This document shows, in pieces, positions 9,528-17,577 of a stretch of DNA of 64,000 bases; within the stretch, counting starts at the first letter, position 1; each line of letters begins with the position of its first letter. The DNA is from Herbidospora yilanensis (GTDB lineage: Bacteria > Actinomycetota > Actinomycetes > Streptosporangiales > Streptosporangiaceae), in contig NZ_BBXE01000028.1 of assembly GCF_001570565.1 (NCBI RefSeq), forward strand, positions 1-64,000, given 5' to 3'. The notes under the pieces were generated by a model that had not been told where the DNA came from, searched no databases, and saw only the letters and a list, made by a program, of their open reading frames with translations. The position numbers and the translations under genes are program-made.

Positions 9528-11080
9528 GCGTTCCTCCTGCTGATGGCGGCGGCGACCACGTCACGGTCATCGAACGGGACGACTTCGCGGGCGAAGTACT
9601 GCCCCTGTTCGTGGCCCTTCCCGGCCACGACGACGACGTCGCCCCGGCCGGCCCTGGAGATCGCCAGGTCGATCGCGGCGGCCCGATCGGGCTCGACGAC
9701 CACGCGCGCGCGATCCTCGCGCGGCACGGCCAGCGCGCCGTCGAGCATCGCGGCGATGATCGCGAGCGGGTCTTCGCTGCGGGGATTGTCACTGGTGAAC
9801 ACGGCCACGTCGGCCAGCCGCGCGGCGGCCTCGCCCATGAGGGCGCGCTTGCCGCTGTCACGGTCGCCGCCGCAGCCGAGGACGACCGTCAGAGTACCGT
9901 CGGTGACCTCGCGCAACGCACGCAGCACCGACTCGACGGCGCCCGGTTTGTGGGCGTAGTCGACGATCGCCTGGAACCCGTCGCCGCCCGGCACCCGCTC
10001 CATCCGCCCCGGGACGCCGCGGAACCCGCTCACCCCGTGGACGGCGGTCTGCAGCGGCACCCCCGACTCCACGAGCGCCACGAGCGCGCCCAGGGTGTTG
10101 GCGACGTTGAACGGCCCCGGCAGCCCGACGGTCACGTCGGCCTCGACCCCGCCCGGCCCGACGACCCGGAAGGAGCTCCCGTCGGCCCCGAGCCGGACGT
10201 CGGCTGCCCGCCACTCGGCGTCGGCCGCGCCCTCGGCGGAGAACGTGGTGACCGGGATCTTCACGAACCCGGCCAGCTCGCGCCCGTGGGGGTCGTCGAC
10301 GTTGATCACGCCGAGCCGGGAGAACTCGGGCGTGAACAGGCGGGCCTTGGCGGCGAAGTAGTCGTCGAAGTCCTTGTGGAAGTCGAGGTGGTCCTGCGAC
10401 AGGTTGGTGAAGATCGCGACGTCGTAATAGAGGCCCTCGACCCGGCCCAGCGCCAGCGCGTGGCTGGAGACCTCCATCGTCGCGGCGGTCACCTTCTGCT
10501 CGCGCATCAGCGCGAACAGGCCCTGCAGGTCGCTGGCCTCGGGGGTGGTGAGCTCGGGCTTGATCGTGACGTCGCCCGCGTGGATCTCGACGCCGCCGAC
10601 CAGGCCGGTGCGGTGCCCGGCCGCGCGCAGCCCCGCCTCAAGCAGGAACGTCGAGGTCGACTTGCCGCTGGTGCCGGTGACCCCGATGACCGGGATGTCG
10701 GCGGCCGGCTGGCCGTAGACCCAGGCGGCGACCTGGCCGAGCACCGCGCGCGGGTCGGGCAGCACGAACACCGGCAGGCCGGTCTCGGCGGCCATCTCGG
10801 CGCCGTCGTGGTCGGTCAGGATGGCGCTCGCGCCCGCGCCCATGGCGGCCGAGCTGAAGGTGGCGCCGTGAGCGGTCTTGCCCTGGACGGCGACGTAGAG
10901 GTCGCCCCGGCGGACCCGGCGGGAGTCGATCGTGACCCCGGTGACCACGCCACGCCCCGCGCCGGCGACCGACTGCACGCCGAGCAGGGCCGTCAGCCCA
11001 GAGAGCGGGCGCGGCGGGCTGGACGACGGGCGCATCTGCTGATCCGGAGAGGGCCGGGCGGTGCGGTCGGGCTCGTTCAC
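9524..11080 (-). CDS. murE: UDP-MurNAc-dipeptide--meso-DAP ligase MurE
   Basis: MurE adds the third stem-peptide residue. The 518-residue protein has GVTIDSRRVRRGDLYVAVQG in the N-terminal domain, the P-loop VTGTSGKSTSTFLLEAG (about residues 137-153), the TTPEASDLQ substrate motif and SQDHLDFH. The C-terminal sequence FTSDNPRSEDP contains the DNPR motif that, in characterised MurE enzymes, recognises meso-diaminopimelate rather than lysine, so the organism should have DAP-type peptidoglycan. GTG start; 22 bases separate it from ftsI. About 35 extra disordered residues (DRTARPSPDQQMRPSS) precede the fold. Confidence 0.97.
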   Translation of the reverse strand: MNEPDRTARPSPDQQMRPSSSPPRPLSGLTALLGVQSVAGAGRGVVTGVTIDSRRVRRGDLYVAVQGKTAHGATFSSAAMGAGASAILTDHDGAEMAAETGLPVFVLPDPRAVLGQVAAWVYGQPAADIPVIGVTGTSGKSTSTFLLEAGLRAAGHRTGLVGGVEIHAGDVTIKPELTTPEASDLQGLFALMREQKVTAATMEVSSHALALGRVEGLYYDVAIFTNLSQDHLDFHKDFDDYFAAKARLFTPEFSRLGVINVDDPHGRELAGFVKIPVTTFSAEGAADAEWRAADVRLGADGSSFRVVGPGGVEADVTVGLPGPFNVANTLGALVALVESGVPLQTAVHGVSGFRGVPGRMERVPGGDGFQAIVDYAHKPGAVESVLRALREVTDGTLTVVLGCGGDRDSGKRALMGEAAARLADVAVFTSDNPRSEDPLAIIAAMLDGALAVPREDRARVVVEPDRAAAIDLAISRAGRGDVVVVAGKGHEQGQYFAREVVPFDDRDVVAAAISRRNA

Positions 11081-11102
11081 GGCGAGAGCGTATCGTTCCC
11101 GG

Positions 11103-13970
11103 TCACCGGAGAAGGCTCGTCGACCCGGTCGGCGGGATTTTCTTGGTCTTCAACGCAAAAGTCATGACTTCCTGGAAAACGGGCGCGGCAATCGTACCGC
11201 CGTAATGGTCTTTTTTCGGGTCCTGAATGACGGCCAGGGCCATCAGGCGGGGCGCTTCGGCGGGGGTGAAGCCGACGAAGGTCGCCGTATAACCGCAGTA
11301 TCCGCCACATTTCTGGTCATAGCGCATGGCGGTTCCGGTCTTGCCCGCCACCCGATAGCCCTCGATGGCGGCGGCGCCACCGGTTCCGTCGGCTCCGGCG
11401 ACCGCCTTCTCGAGCATGCCGGCGAGCTGGCGGGCGGTCAGCTCGCTGATCACCCGGGTCTGCTTCGGCGCGGCGGCCGGGACCAGGTGGCCCTTCTCGT
11501 CGGTGGTGCCCGCGACGATCGAGGGGGTCAGCCGCACGCCGCCGTTGGCGATGGTCTGGTAGACGCTGGCCATCTGGAGGGCGGTGACGGAGATGCCCTG
11601 GCCGTACATGATGGTGCAGCGCTGGGAGCCGCTCCAGTCCTGCCAGTCGGGCAGCAGGCCGGCCTCCTCGCTCGGGATGCTCCCGCCGCTCTTGGCGCCG
11701 AAGCCGAAGGCCGTGAACATGTTGTGCAGCCGCTGATCGGTGATCTTGGTGCCCGCCATGATCGTGCCGACGTTGCTCGACTCCTCGAGGATCTGGGCGA
11801 AGGTCATCTGCTCGGTCGGGTGGGGGTGGGCGTCGCGCAGCACCTTGTCGGCGCACTGGATGTTGTCGGGCACCGTGAACAGCGTCGACGGCGCGACCAC
11901 GCCCGCCTCCAGCGCGGCGGCGGCGGTGATGACCTTGTTGGTGGAGCCCGGCTCGAACACCTCGGCGGCGGCCTTGTTGCCCCGGTCTTCGGCGCGGGTG
12001 GCCTGCCAGTTCCGCAGGTCGACCTCGGGCGCGTTGGCCATGGCGAGGATCTGCCCGGTCTTGACGTCCATGACGATGACGCTGCCGCTGCGCGCCCCGA
12101 CCGCCTTGACCTGCTTGGCGATCGCCTCGTAGGCGGCCCACTGGATGTAGCGGTCGATCGTCAGCCGCAGGTCGCGGCCCGGCACCGGCGCCACGCGGGT
12201 GCTGCGCGTCATCGGGATGCGCTCGCCGCCCCGCCCGATCTCGATGCTCTGCTGGCCGTCCTGACCCGCGAGCGTCTTGTTGTACGCCTGCTCCAGCCCC
12301 TCCAGCCCGAACCCGTCGTCGCCGACGAACCCGACCAGCCCGCCGGCCAGCGTGCCGCCGGGATAGAGCCGCCGGTACGTGGGCTTGGAGCCCACCCCGC
12401 GGAAACCCATGCCCATGATCTTGCGGGCGACCAGCGGGTCGACGTCGCGGGCGACGACCAGGTAGCGCTTGTCGACCTGGGCGAGCTTGGCGGCGATGCC
12501 CTCCTTGGGCTTGCCGAGCTCGGCCGAGAGCGTGGTGGCGATCAGCTCCCGCTGGGTCTCCTTGACCTCCTTGGGGTCGAGGTAGATCTCCCGCGCGTCG
12601 GCCGTGACGGCCAGCTCGTTGCCGTTGACGTCGGTGATCGACCCCCGCTTGGCCGGCAGGACCTCGGGCGTGACCCGCTGGTCGGCGGCCTTGGCCTGGA
12701 ACGTCTTGGAGTTCAGCCCCTGAAGCTGCACCAGCCGCCCGGCGAACAGCGACAACACCACGGCCATGGCCATCAGCGCGATGTTGATCCGCCGCCGCGG
12801 ACTCCCCAGCCGCAACACGGCGGGCCTCGGCGGCGGCCCCGGACGGCGCGGCGGCCCCCCGGGCCCGGCGGGACTCCGGCGCGGCGGCCCGTCACCGTCC
12901 CGCCCCCGGACCGGCCGCTCCCCCGGCCGCAGAGGCCGGACCGGCCTTTCTCCGGGGCGCACCGGCCTCCCCGCCCCGTCCCGCCCGCGAGCACCCTCAC
13001 GAAGCGGCCCGTCGGCCGGGCGGCCACCCTCACGAAGCGACCCGCCGGAGGTGCGTCCGCCGCGAAGCGGCCCGTCGGCCGTGCGGCCGCCGTCACGGGA
13101 AGGTCCGTCACCGGCCCGCCCGCCCGCGCGGGAACGCCCGTCGGCGGAGCGCACGTCATCCCTGGTATCCCTGGAATCCCTGGACCGGCCTTCGCCGTCG
13201 CGTGCCCGCCCGGCGCCGTCACGGCTCCGGCCGTCGTCGCGAAGGACGGAGTCACCGCCGCGCCCGCCGTCACCGGCAGACCCTCTGTCGCGGGAACGCG
13301 CGCCGCCGTCACCGGCCCGCCCACCATCACGAGAACGCGGGCCACCGTCAGCAGCCCGGCCGACATCACGCGAACGCGGGCCGCCATCAGCAGCCCGCCC
13401 ACCATCACGGAAACGCGCGCCGCCATCAGCAGCCCGTCCACCATCACGTGAACGCGGCCCACCGTCAGCAGCCCGCCCACCATCACGCGAACGCGGGCCG
13501 CCGTCAGCAGCCCGCCCGCCGTCACGGGAGCGTGCGCCACCATCAACAGCCCGCGCACCATCACGCGAACGAGAGCCACCGTCAGCAGCCCGCCCGCCGT
13601 CACGCGAACGCGGGCCACCATCGGCAACCGGCCCGCCGTTACGCGAACGCGGGCCACCATCAGCAGTGCGCCCGCCGTCGCGGGAGCGTGCGCCGCCCTC
13701 GGCGGGGCGGCGGTTGTCGCGGGAGGTCTCAGGCCGGTCGTCGTCGTGGCGGCGTGGATCGTCGGCCGGACGGCCCTTGCGGGGGCCGCCCGGTTCGGTG
13801 TCGGCCTCGCGGGAGCGTCCGGCGTCGTCGGGGCGACGGGGGCGGCCCGGTCCGTCGGCGCGGCCCGGGTGGGAGCCCGAGCCCGAGGCGCGGCGGCCGT
13901 CGCGTGGGCCCCGGTCGCCGGGGCCACCCGGCCGGCCCGGGGACGGTGGGCGGCCGCCGCCACTGCTCAC
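11103..13970 (-). CDS. ftsI: Septal class B penicillin-binding protein FtsI with giant disordered N-terminal extension
   Basis: FtsI is the septal transpeptidase that cross-links peptidoglycan with FtsW. The start is a GTG at 13970 that overlaps the stop of the preceding ftsL-like gene (GTGA), which gives 955 residues against roughly 550-650 in most homologues. Residues 1 to about 390 are Arg/Gly/Asp/Pro-rich with no hydrophobic segment; residues 92-234 are eleven 13-residue repeats of the RSRDGGRAADGG type. A single membrane helix (about 394-415, IALMAMAVVLSLFAGRLVQL) is followed by the dimerisation domain and the transpeptidase domain. The active-site triads are intact: STNK with Ser near 676, SSN in EESSNVGT, and KTG in VAGKTGTAM. 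The extension must be cytoplasmic. Its coding status is supported by the open frame, the coupled start and in-frame repeat units; its function is unknown. Confidence 0.93.
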   Translation of the reverse strand: MSSGGGRPPSPGRPGGPGDRGPRDGRRASGSGSHPGRADGPGRPRRPDDAGRSREADTEPGGPRKGRPADDPRRHDDDRPETSRDNRRPAEGGARSRDGGRTADGGPRSRNGGPVADGGPRSRDGGRAADGGSRSRDGARAVDGGARSRDGGRAADGGPRSRDGGRAADGGPRSRDGGRAADGGARFRDGGRAADGGPRSRDVGRAADGGPRSRDGGRAGDGGARSRDRGSAGDGGRGGDSVLRDDGRSRDGAGRARDGEGRSRDSRDTRDDVRSADGRSRAGGRAGDGPSRDGGRTADGPLRGGRTSGGSLREGGRPADGPLREGARGRDGAGRPVRPGERPVRPLRPGERPVRGRDGDGPPRRSPAGPGGPPRRPGPPPRPAVLRLGSPRRRINIALMAMAVVLSLFAGRLVQLQGLNSKTFQAKAADQRVTPEVLPAKRGSITDVNGNELAVTADAREIYLDPKEVKETQRELIATTLSAELGKPKEGIAAKLAQVDKRYLVVARDVDPLVARKIMGMGFRGVGSKPTYRRLYPGGTLAGGLVGFVGDDGFGLEGLEQAYNKTLAGQDGQQSIEIGRGGERIPMTRSTRVAPVPGRDLRLTIDRYIQWAAYEAIAKQVKAVGARSGSVIVMDVKTGQILAMANAPEVDLRNWQATRAEDRGNKAAAEVFEPGSTNKVITAAAALEAGVVAPSTLFTVPDNIQCADKVLRDAHPHPTEQMTFAQILEESSNVGTIMAGTKITDQRLHNMFTAFGFGAKSGGSIPSEEAGLLPDWQDWSGSQRCTIMYGQGISVTALQMASVYQTIANGGVRLTPSIVAGTTDEKGHLVPAAAPKQTRVISELTARQLAGMLEKAVAGADGTGGAAAIEGYRVAGKTGTAMRYDQKCGGYCGYTATFVGFTPAEAPRLMALAVIQDPKKDHYGGTIAAPVFQEVMTFALKTKKIPPTGSTSLLR
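13269..13697 (-). repeat. Eleven-copy 39-bp in-frame minisatellite in ftsI
   Basis: Eleven tandem units of 39 bases encode 13 residues each, consensus G-G-[PA]-R-S-R-D-G-G-R-A-A-D. Unit variants include RSRNGGPVAD, RSRDGARAVD, RFRDGGRAAD, RSRDVGRAAD and RSRDRGSAGD. Every unit length is an exact multiple of three and no unit breaks the frame, so changes in copy number would lengthen or shorten FtsI without disrupting it. Confidence 0.92.
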
Positions 13971-14497
13971 TGCGCGCTGCTCCCCGTCTCCGATGCGTCC
14001 GCCGCGCCGCCGGGCTCGGTGCGGCCCGACGTGGTGGGCCCGGCGTCGTCGGCCGCCGGCGTGTGGCCGCCGCCGACCCACTTGGGGGCCGACTGGTCGG
14101 GTGAGACGCCGTGCTGGACGGCGCCCTTGGCGACCGCGTCGGGCTGGCGGGCGTCGCGGATGCGGCCCTTCTCGGCCTCGGCCTGCTGGCGGAGCTGCTC
14201 GTTGACGCGGCGCAGCTCGTTGTGCTTGAACGAGTCCTGCGCCAGGACCGTGTTGAGCAGGAGCAGGCTGACGAGACCGCCGCCGAGCAGGCCGACGACG
14301 AGCATGACGAAGGGCGCCCTCGGCGGGCGCCGCCGTTCGGACGGCGGTTGCGGCGCACGGCGGGCGACCGGCGTCTCGGGCCGCTCGACCGGGCGGGCGT
14401 GGGTCACGGGACCGCGCGGACGACGGCGGACGTCGGGCTTGGCGCCGGGCTTCACGCCGGTCTTCGGGTCTTTCAGTGGGCTCATCGTTGGCCTCAT
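13967..14497 (-). CDS. ftsL: FtsL-like bitopic divisome protein
   Basis: This 176-residue protein lies where ftsL is found in dcw clusters, between rsmH and ftsI. The first ~60 residues are cytoplasmic and rich in Arg and Pro ([17 protein letters not shown]). One membrane helix spans about residues 62-86 ([18 protein letters not shown]) and is followed by a short heptad-like segment ([20 protein letters not shown]), the layout of FtsL, which pairs with FtsB/DivIC and FtsQ outside the membrane. The C-terminal ~50 residues are low in complexity (Gly, Ala, Thr). Sequence conservation in FtsL is poor, so the call rests on topology and position. Starts ATGA on the rsmH stop; a second ATG lies 12 bases in. 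Confidence 0.82.
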   Translation of the reverse strand: MRPTMSPLKDPKTGVKPGAKPDVRRRPRGPVTHARPVERPETPVARRAPQPPSERRRPPRAPFVMLVVGLLGGGLVSLLLLNTVLAQDSFKHNELRRVNEQLRQQAEAEKGRIRDARQPDAVAKGAVQHGVSPDQSAPKWVGGGHTPAADDAGPTTSGRTEPGGAADASETGSSAQ

Positions 14498-15453
14498 CCC
14501 TGGCGGATCCTCTCTGCCGCCCGCAACCGGGCCGAGGCGGCCCGCGGGTTGCGGGCCAGCTCGTCGTCGTCGGGGAGCTCTGCCCCCCTCGTCAGGTGAC
14601 GGAACCGGGGCTGGTGAGCCTCCAACGGGACGGGCAGCCCGGGAGGGCCGGTGTCCCTGGTTCGCGCCGCGAGGACCTGCTTGGTGAGCCGGTCCTCCAA
14701 GGAGTGGTAGGAGAGCACGACCACGCGCCCGCCCACCGCGAGCGCGTCGAGCGCGGCGGGCAGGGCCACGTCGAGGGCGGCCAGCTCCGCGTTCACTTCG
14801 ATGCGCAACGCCTGGAAGGTTCGTTTCGCCGGGTTGCCGCCGGTGCGGCGGGTCGCGGCGGGGATCGCCTCGCGGACGAGGTCGGCGAGGCGTTTGGTCG
14901 AGGTGATCGGTTCGACGGCCCGTTCCTTGGCGACCCGCTCGGCGATGCGCGCGGCGAAGCGTTCCTCGCCGAAGTCGCGCAGCACCCGGGCCAGGTCGCG
15001 GGGTTCGTAGGTGTTCACCACGTCGGCGGCGGTCAGCTCCTGGTCGCGGTCCATGCGCATGTCGAGGGGCGCGTCGTAGGAGTAGGCGAACCCGCGGCCG
15101 GCCTCGTCGAGCTGCGGCGAGGAGACGCCGAGGTCGAACAGCGCGCCGTGGATGACGGGGTGGCCGCTCTCGGCGAGCACCCGCTCCAGGTCGCTGGAGA
15201 CGGCGCGGACGATGGTCGTGCGGGCGGCGTAGGGCGCCAGCCGTGCGGTGGCGTGGTCGATGGCGAACGGGTCGCGGTCGATGCCGATGAGGTGCACGTC
15301 GGGATGGGCGGCGAGGATCGCCTCGGCGTGACCCCCGAGGCCCAGGTTGGCGTCGACGACCACCGGGGACGGCCCGGTGAGCGCCGGAGCCAGCAGCTCC
15401 AGCACACGGCCGAGCAGCACCGGAACGTGCCCACCGGTGTTCTGGTCGGTCAT
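14494..15453 (-). CDS. rsmH: 16S rRNA (cytosine1402-N4)-methyltransferase RsmH
   Basis: RsmH (MraW) methylates N4 of C1402 in the 16S rRNA decoding centre using S-adenosylmethionine. The 319-residue protein has [13 protein letters not shown] at the N-terminus, the SAM-binding sequence [16 protein letters not shown] (about residues 36-51), [10 protein letters not shown], the [18 protein letters not shown] motif (about 124-141) and the C-terminal [10 protein letters not shown] and [10 protein letters not shown] signatures. It is second in the dcw cluster, 284 bases after mraZ and overlapping the ftsL-like gene by 4 bases. Confidence 0.97.
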   Translation of the reverse strand: MTDQNTGGHVPVLLGRVLELLAPALTGPSPVVVDANLGLGGHAEAILAAHPDVHLIGIDRDPFAIDHATARLAPYAARTTIVRAVSSDLERVLAESGHPVIHGALFDLGVSSPQLDEAGRGFAYSYDAPLDMRMDRDQELTAADVVNTYEPRDLARVLRDFGEERFAARIAERVAKERAVEPITSTKRLADLVREAIPAATRRTGGNPAKRTFQALRIEVNAELAALDVALPAALDALAVGGRVVVLSYHSLEDRLTKQVLAARTRDTGPPGLPVPLEAHQPRFRHLTRGAELPDDDELARNPRAASARLRAAERIRQG

Positions 15454-15737
15454 TCGTCGTACACCCCCATGAAAGGAAGGCAGGTCGTGGCTCGCGCCGC
15501 GGATCCGCCTCGAACGATTGCCGCTTCCGGGCTCGCGGTCGCGGCGCCCCGTCGGCTAGACAGTCCCCACCCTCGGTCGACTGCGCCGCAGAGAACTATG
15601 GCGGAGAGCCGACCCGTCCGGCCAGGTCCCCATCCGCGGACCGCGTCTCGTGGCACCTGACACCGGGGAAGGTGCATCAGGTACCCGGCGGGCGGGTGGA
15701 GACCTCGCCGAACGTCACCGACGGGTCATTTGAAAGG

Positions 15738-16169
15738 TCACAGGATCCCTGGCAACACCTCCTCGGAAAGGTCGGCGAATGCCTGCTCCTGGTCGGCGAG
15801 ATAGGCCTCCCACGCCGGGGCGGCCCAGATCTCCAGCCGGGTGTTGGCGCCGATGACCACGCAGTCACGATCGAGCCCGGCGTACTGGCGCAGGCCGGAC
15901 GGGATGGTGACGCGCCCCTGTTTGTCGGGGGTCTCATCGGAGGCACTGGCGAAGAAGACGCGGCTGTAGTCGCGGACGGCCTTGGCGGTCACCGGCGCGG
16001 TGCGCAAAGCCTCAGTGATGCGCTGGAACTCCTCTACGGGGAAGACGTAGAGGCAGCGCTCCTGGCCTTTGGTGATCACAAGACCCTCCGCCAGCTCCTC
16101 GCGATACTTCGCCGGCAGGAACAGCCGTCCTTTGTCATCGAGGCGCGGGTGGTGAGTGCCGAGGAACAT
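15738..16169 (-). CDS. mraZ: Transcriptional regulator MraZ
   Basis: MraZ is a ring-forming, AbrB-fold DNA-binding protein that represses its own dcw promoter in the bacteria where it has been studied. The 143-residue protein has two SpoVT/AbrB-like halves, [19 protein letters not shown] near the N-terminus and [13 protein letters not shown] near residue 80, each with the DxxGR core. The frame is open ten codons further upstream, but the ATG at 16169 is chosen because GGGAGGTGG lies seven bases before it and MFLGTH is the family N-terminus. It heads the cluster and its own operator lies just upstream. Confidence 0.95.
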   Translation of the reverse strand: MFLGTHHPRLDDKGRLFLPAKYREELAEGLVITKGQERCLYVFPVEEFQRITEALRTAPVTAKAVRDYSRVFFASASDETPDKQGRVTIPSGLRQYAGLDRDCVVIGANTRLEIWAAPAWEAYLADQEQAFADLSEEVLPGIL

Positions 16170-16209
16170 CGGCGCCACCTCCCGTGCCATGGGGAACACG
16201 AAGCCCTAC

Positions 16210-16261
16210 AGCCACGGTCCTCCATTGGGCTCCACCATACTCCACTTCTCTCCACCGTCAA
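16210..16261 (-). promoter_or_regulatory. mraZ promoter overlaid by five MraZ operator boxes
   Basis: Read on the minus strand, five hexamers begin exactly every 10 bases: GTGGAG (16255), GTGGAG (16245), GTGGAG (16235), ATGGAG (16225) and GTGGCT (16215). Evenly spaced short direct repeats upstream of mraZ are the known mode of MraZ binding. TTGACG (16261-16256) and TATGGT (16239-16234) form a promoter with a 16-base spacer, so the boxes cover the spacer, the -10 and the start site. This fits direct autorepression of the dcw cluster. Confidence 0.8.
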
Positions 16262-16579
16262 CTGATTCAAACGGTATGACGATCTCGTTTATCGGGCGTT
16301 TTCGCAGGTCAAATGCGGTGGTGCGAAGTGGGGGGCCGGAGCGGCGCGGGCGTGTCGCGCTCACCGGCGTCAAAGGGAAGGCGTCAAGTCGCGGACCCGG
16401 CGTGTCACGGAATCAGGACTGACGTACCACAGGATCCGGACCGCATAGCACGACACTGTGGGCAGTTCACGCTTCTTTCTGCACAAAGTCGCCCGAGAAC
16501 CACGTGCGGCATAGTCTCGGTACACACAATGGATGGAAATGGCAAACCCCCAGCAATACGGCACGCCCTTGGAGGCCCG
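16262..16579. other. Divergent intergenic region between mraZ and moxR
   Basis: Apart from the mraZ promoter at its left edge I see no gene here. The stretch is somewhat AT-richer than its surroundings and should contain the moxR promoter. The only candidate I see is a TAGTCT -10-like hexamer at about 16513 without a clear -35. No tRNA or obvious RNA structure was recognised. Confidence 0.5.
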
Positions 16580-17566
16580 GTGGCAGTAACTCACGGCGTC
16601 GGTGACAAAACCGGCTCGGAGAGTCTCAACGAGCTGGTCGAGACCGCGCACCGGATCCGGGACGCGATCGAATCCGTCATCGAAGGCAAGAGCGACGTGG
16701 TTCGGCTGACGCTGACCGTATTGCTCGCGGAAGGTCACCTTCTCATCGAAGACGTACCGGGTGTGGGAAAGACGATGCTCGCCAAGGCGCTGGCGAAGTC
16801 GATCGACTGCCCCATGCGCCGCGTGCAGTTCACCCCCGACCTCCTCCCCTCCGACATCACCGGTGTGAGCGCCTACAACCAGCAGACCCGGGAGTTCGAG
16901 TTCAAGCCCGGGCCGGTGTTCGCCAACATCGTGGTCGGCGACGAGATCAACCGGGCCTCGCCGAAGACCCAGTCGGCCCTCCTGGAGTGCATGGAGGAGC
17001 GGCAGGTGACCGTCGACGGGCTCACCCACCGGCTCGACGCGCCGTTCATGGTCATCGCGACCCAGAACCCCATCGAGATGGAGGGCACCTACCCCCTCCC
17101 CGAGGCGCAGCGCGACCGGTTCACCGCGAAGATCGCCATGGGCTACCCCGAGCCGGTGGCCGAGCTCGAGATGCTCGACGTGCACGGCGCCTCCCAGCCG
17201 CTCGACAAGCTGGAGCCGGTCGCCACCACCGCCGAGGTGAAGGCGCTGATCGAGGCGGTCCGCGCGGTCTACGTCTCGCAGCCGGTGAAGAAGTACGCCA
17301 TCGACCTGGTCACCGCCACCCGCCAGACCCCCGACCTGCGGCTCGGCGCCTCCCCGCGCGCCACGCTGCAACTGGTCAGGGCGGCCCGCGCGCACGCCGC
17401 GCTCTCCGGCCGCGACTACGTGATCCCCGACGACCTCCAGGACCTGGCGACGCCGGTCCTGGCCCACCGCCTGCTGCCCAGCATGGAGGCGCAGGGCCAG
17501 CGGCGGACGCCCGAGCAGTCGCTCGCCGAGCTTGTGCGCCGCGTCCCGGTGCCCGACACGAAGTAG
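16580..17566 (+). CDS. MoxR-family AAA+ ATPase
   Basis: MoxR ATPases act as chaperones that help assemble or activate partner complexes, often with VWA or DUF58 proteins. The P-loop is EDVPGVGKTMLAKAL (about residues 57-71), Walker B is VVGDEINRASPKTQ (about 119-132) and sensor 1 is VIATQNPIEMEGTYPLPEAQ-like (about 162-181). The frame opens further upstream, but GTG at 16580 has GGAGG close before it and gives 328 residues, the usual length; an ATG at 16529 lacks a ribosome site. It is followed 11 bases later by a DUF58 gene and then a transglutaminase gene, a conserved actinobacterial triad of unknown exact substrate. Confidence 0.94.
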   Translation: MAVTHGVGDKTGSESLNELVETAHRIRDAIESVIEGKSDVVRLTLTVLLAEGHLLIEDVPGVGKTMLAKALAKSIDCPMRRVQFTPDLLPSDITGVSAYNQQTREFEFKPGPVFANIVVGDEINRASPKTQSALLECMEERQVTVDGLTHRLDAPFMVIATQNPIEMEGTYPLPEAQRDRFTAKIAMGYPEPVAELEMLDVHGASQPLDKLEPVATTAEVKALIEAVRAVYVSQPVKKYAIDLVTATRQTPDLRLGASPRATLQLVRAARAHAALSGRDYVIPDDLQDLATPVLAHRLLPSMEAQGQRRTPEQSLAELVRRVPVPDTK

Positions 17567-17577
17567 GACTCCTCTCT

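Noticed and set aside
11061-13451. Very long open frame on the plus strand opposite ftsI
   Set aside because: It is antisense to the transpeptidase gene and its composition (Gly, Asp, Val, His) is that of a GC-rich shadow frame; the ftsI strand has all catalytic motifs.
13269-13697. CRISPR-like regular repeats
   Set aside because: The 39-bp units are directly adjacent with no unique spacers and code for protein in frame.
12766-14205. Pro/Ser/Arg-rich plus-strand frame across the ftsI repeats
   Set aside because: The repeat unit is a multiple of three, so all frames through it stay open; only the minus-strand frame joins a real protein.
15450-15677. Small minus-strand frame between mraZ and rsmH
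   Set aside because: It overlaps the rsmH start, has no ribosome site and no family likeness; the 284-bp gap seems to be non-coding.
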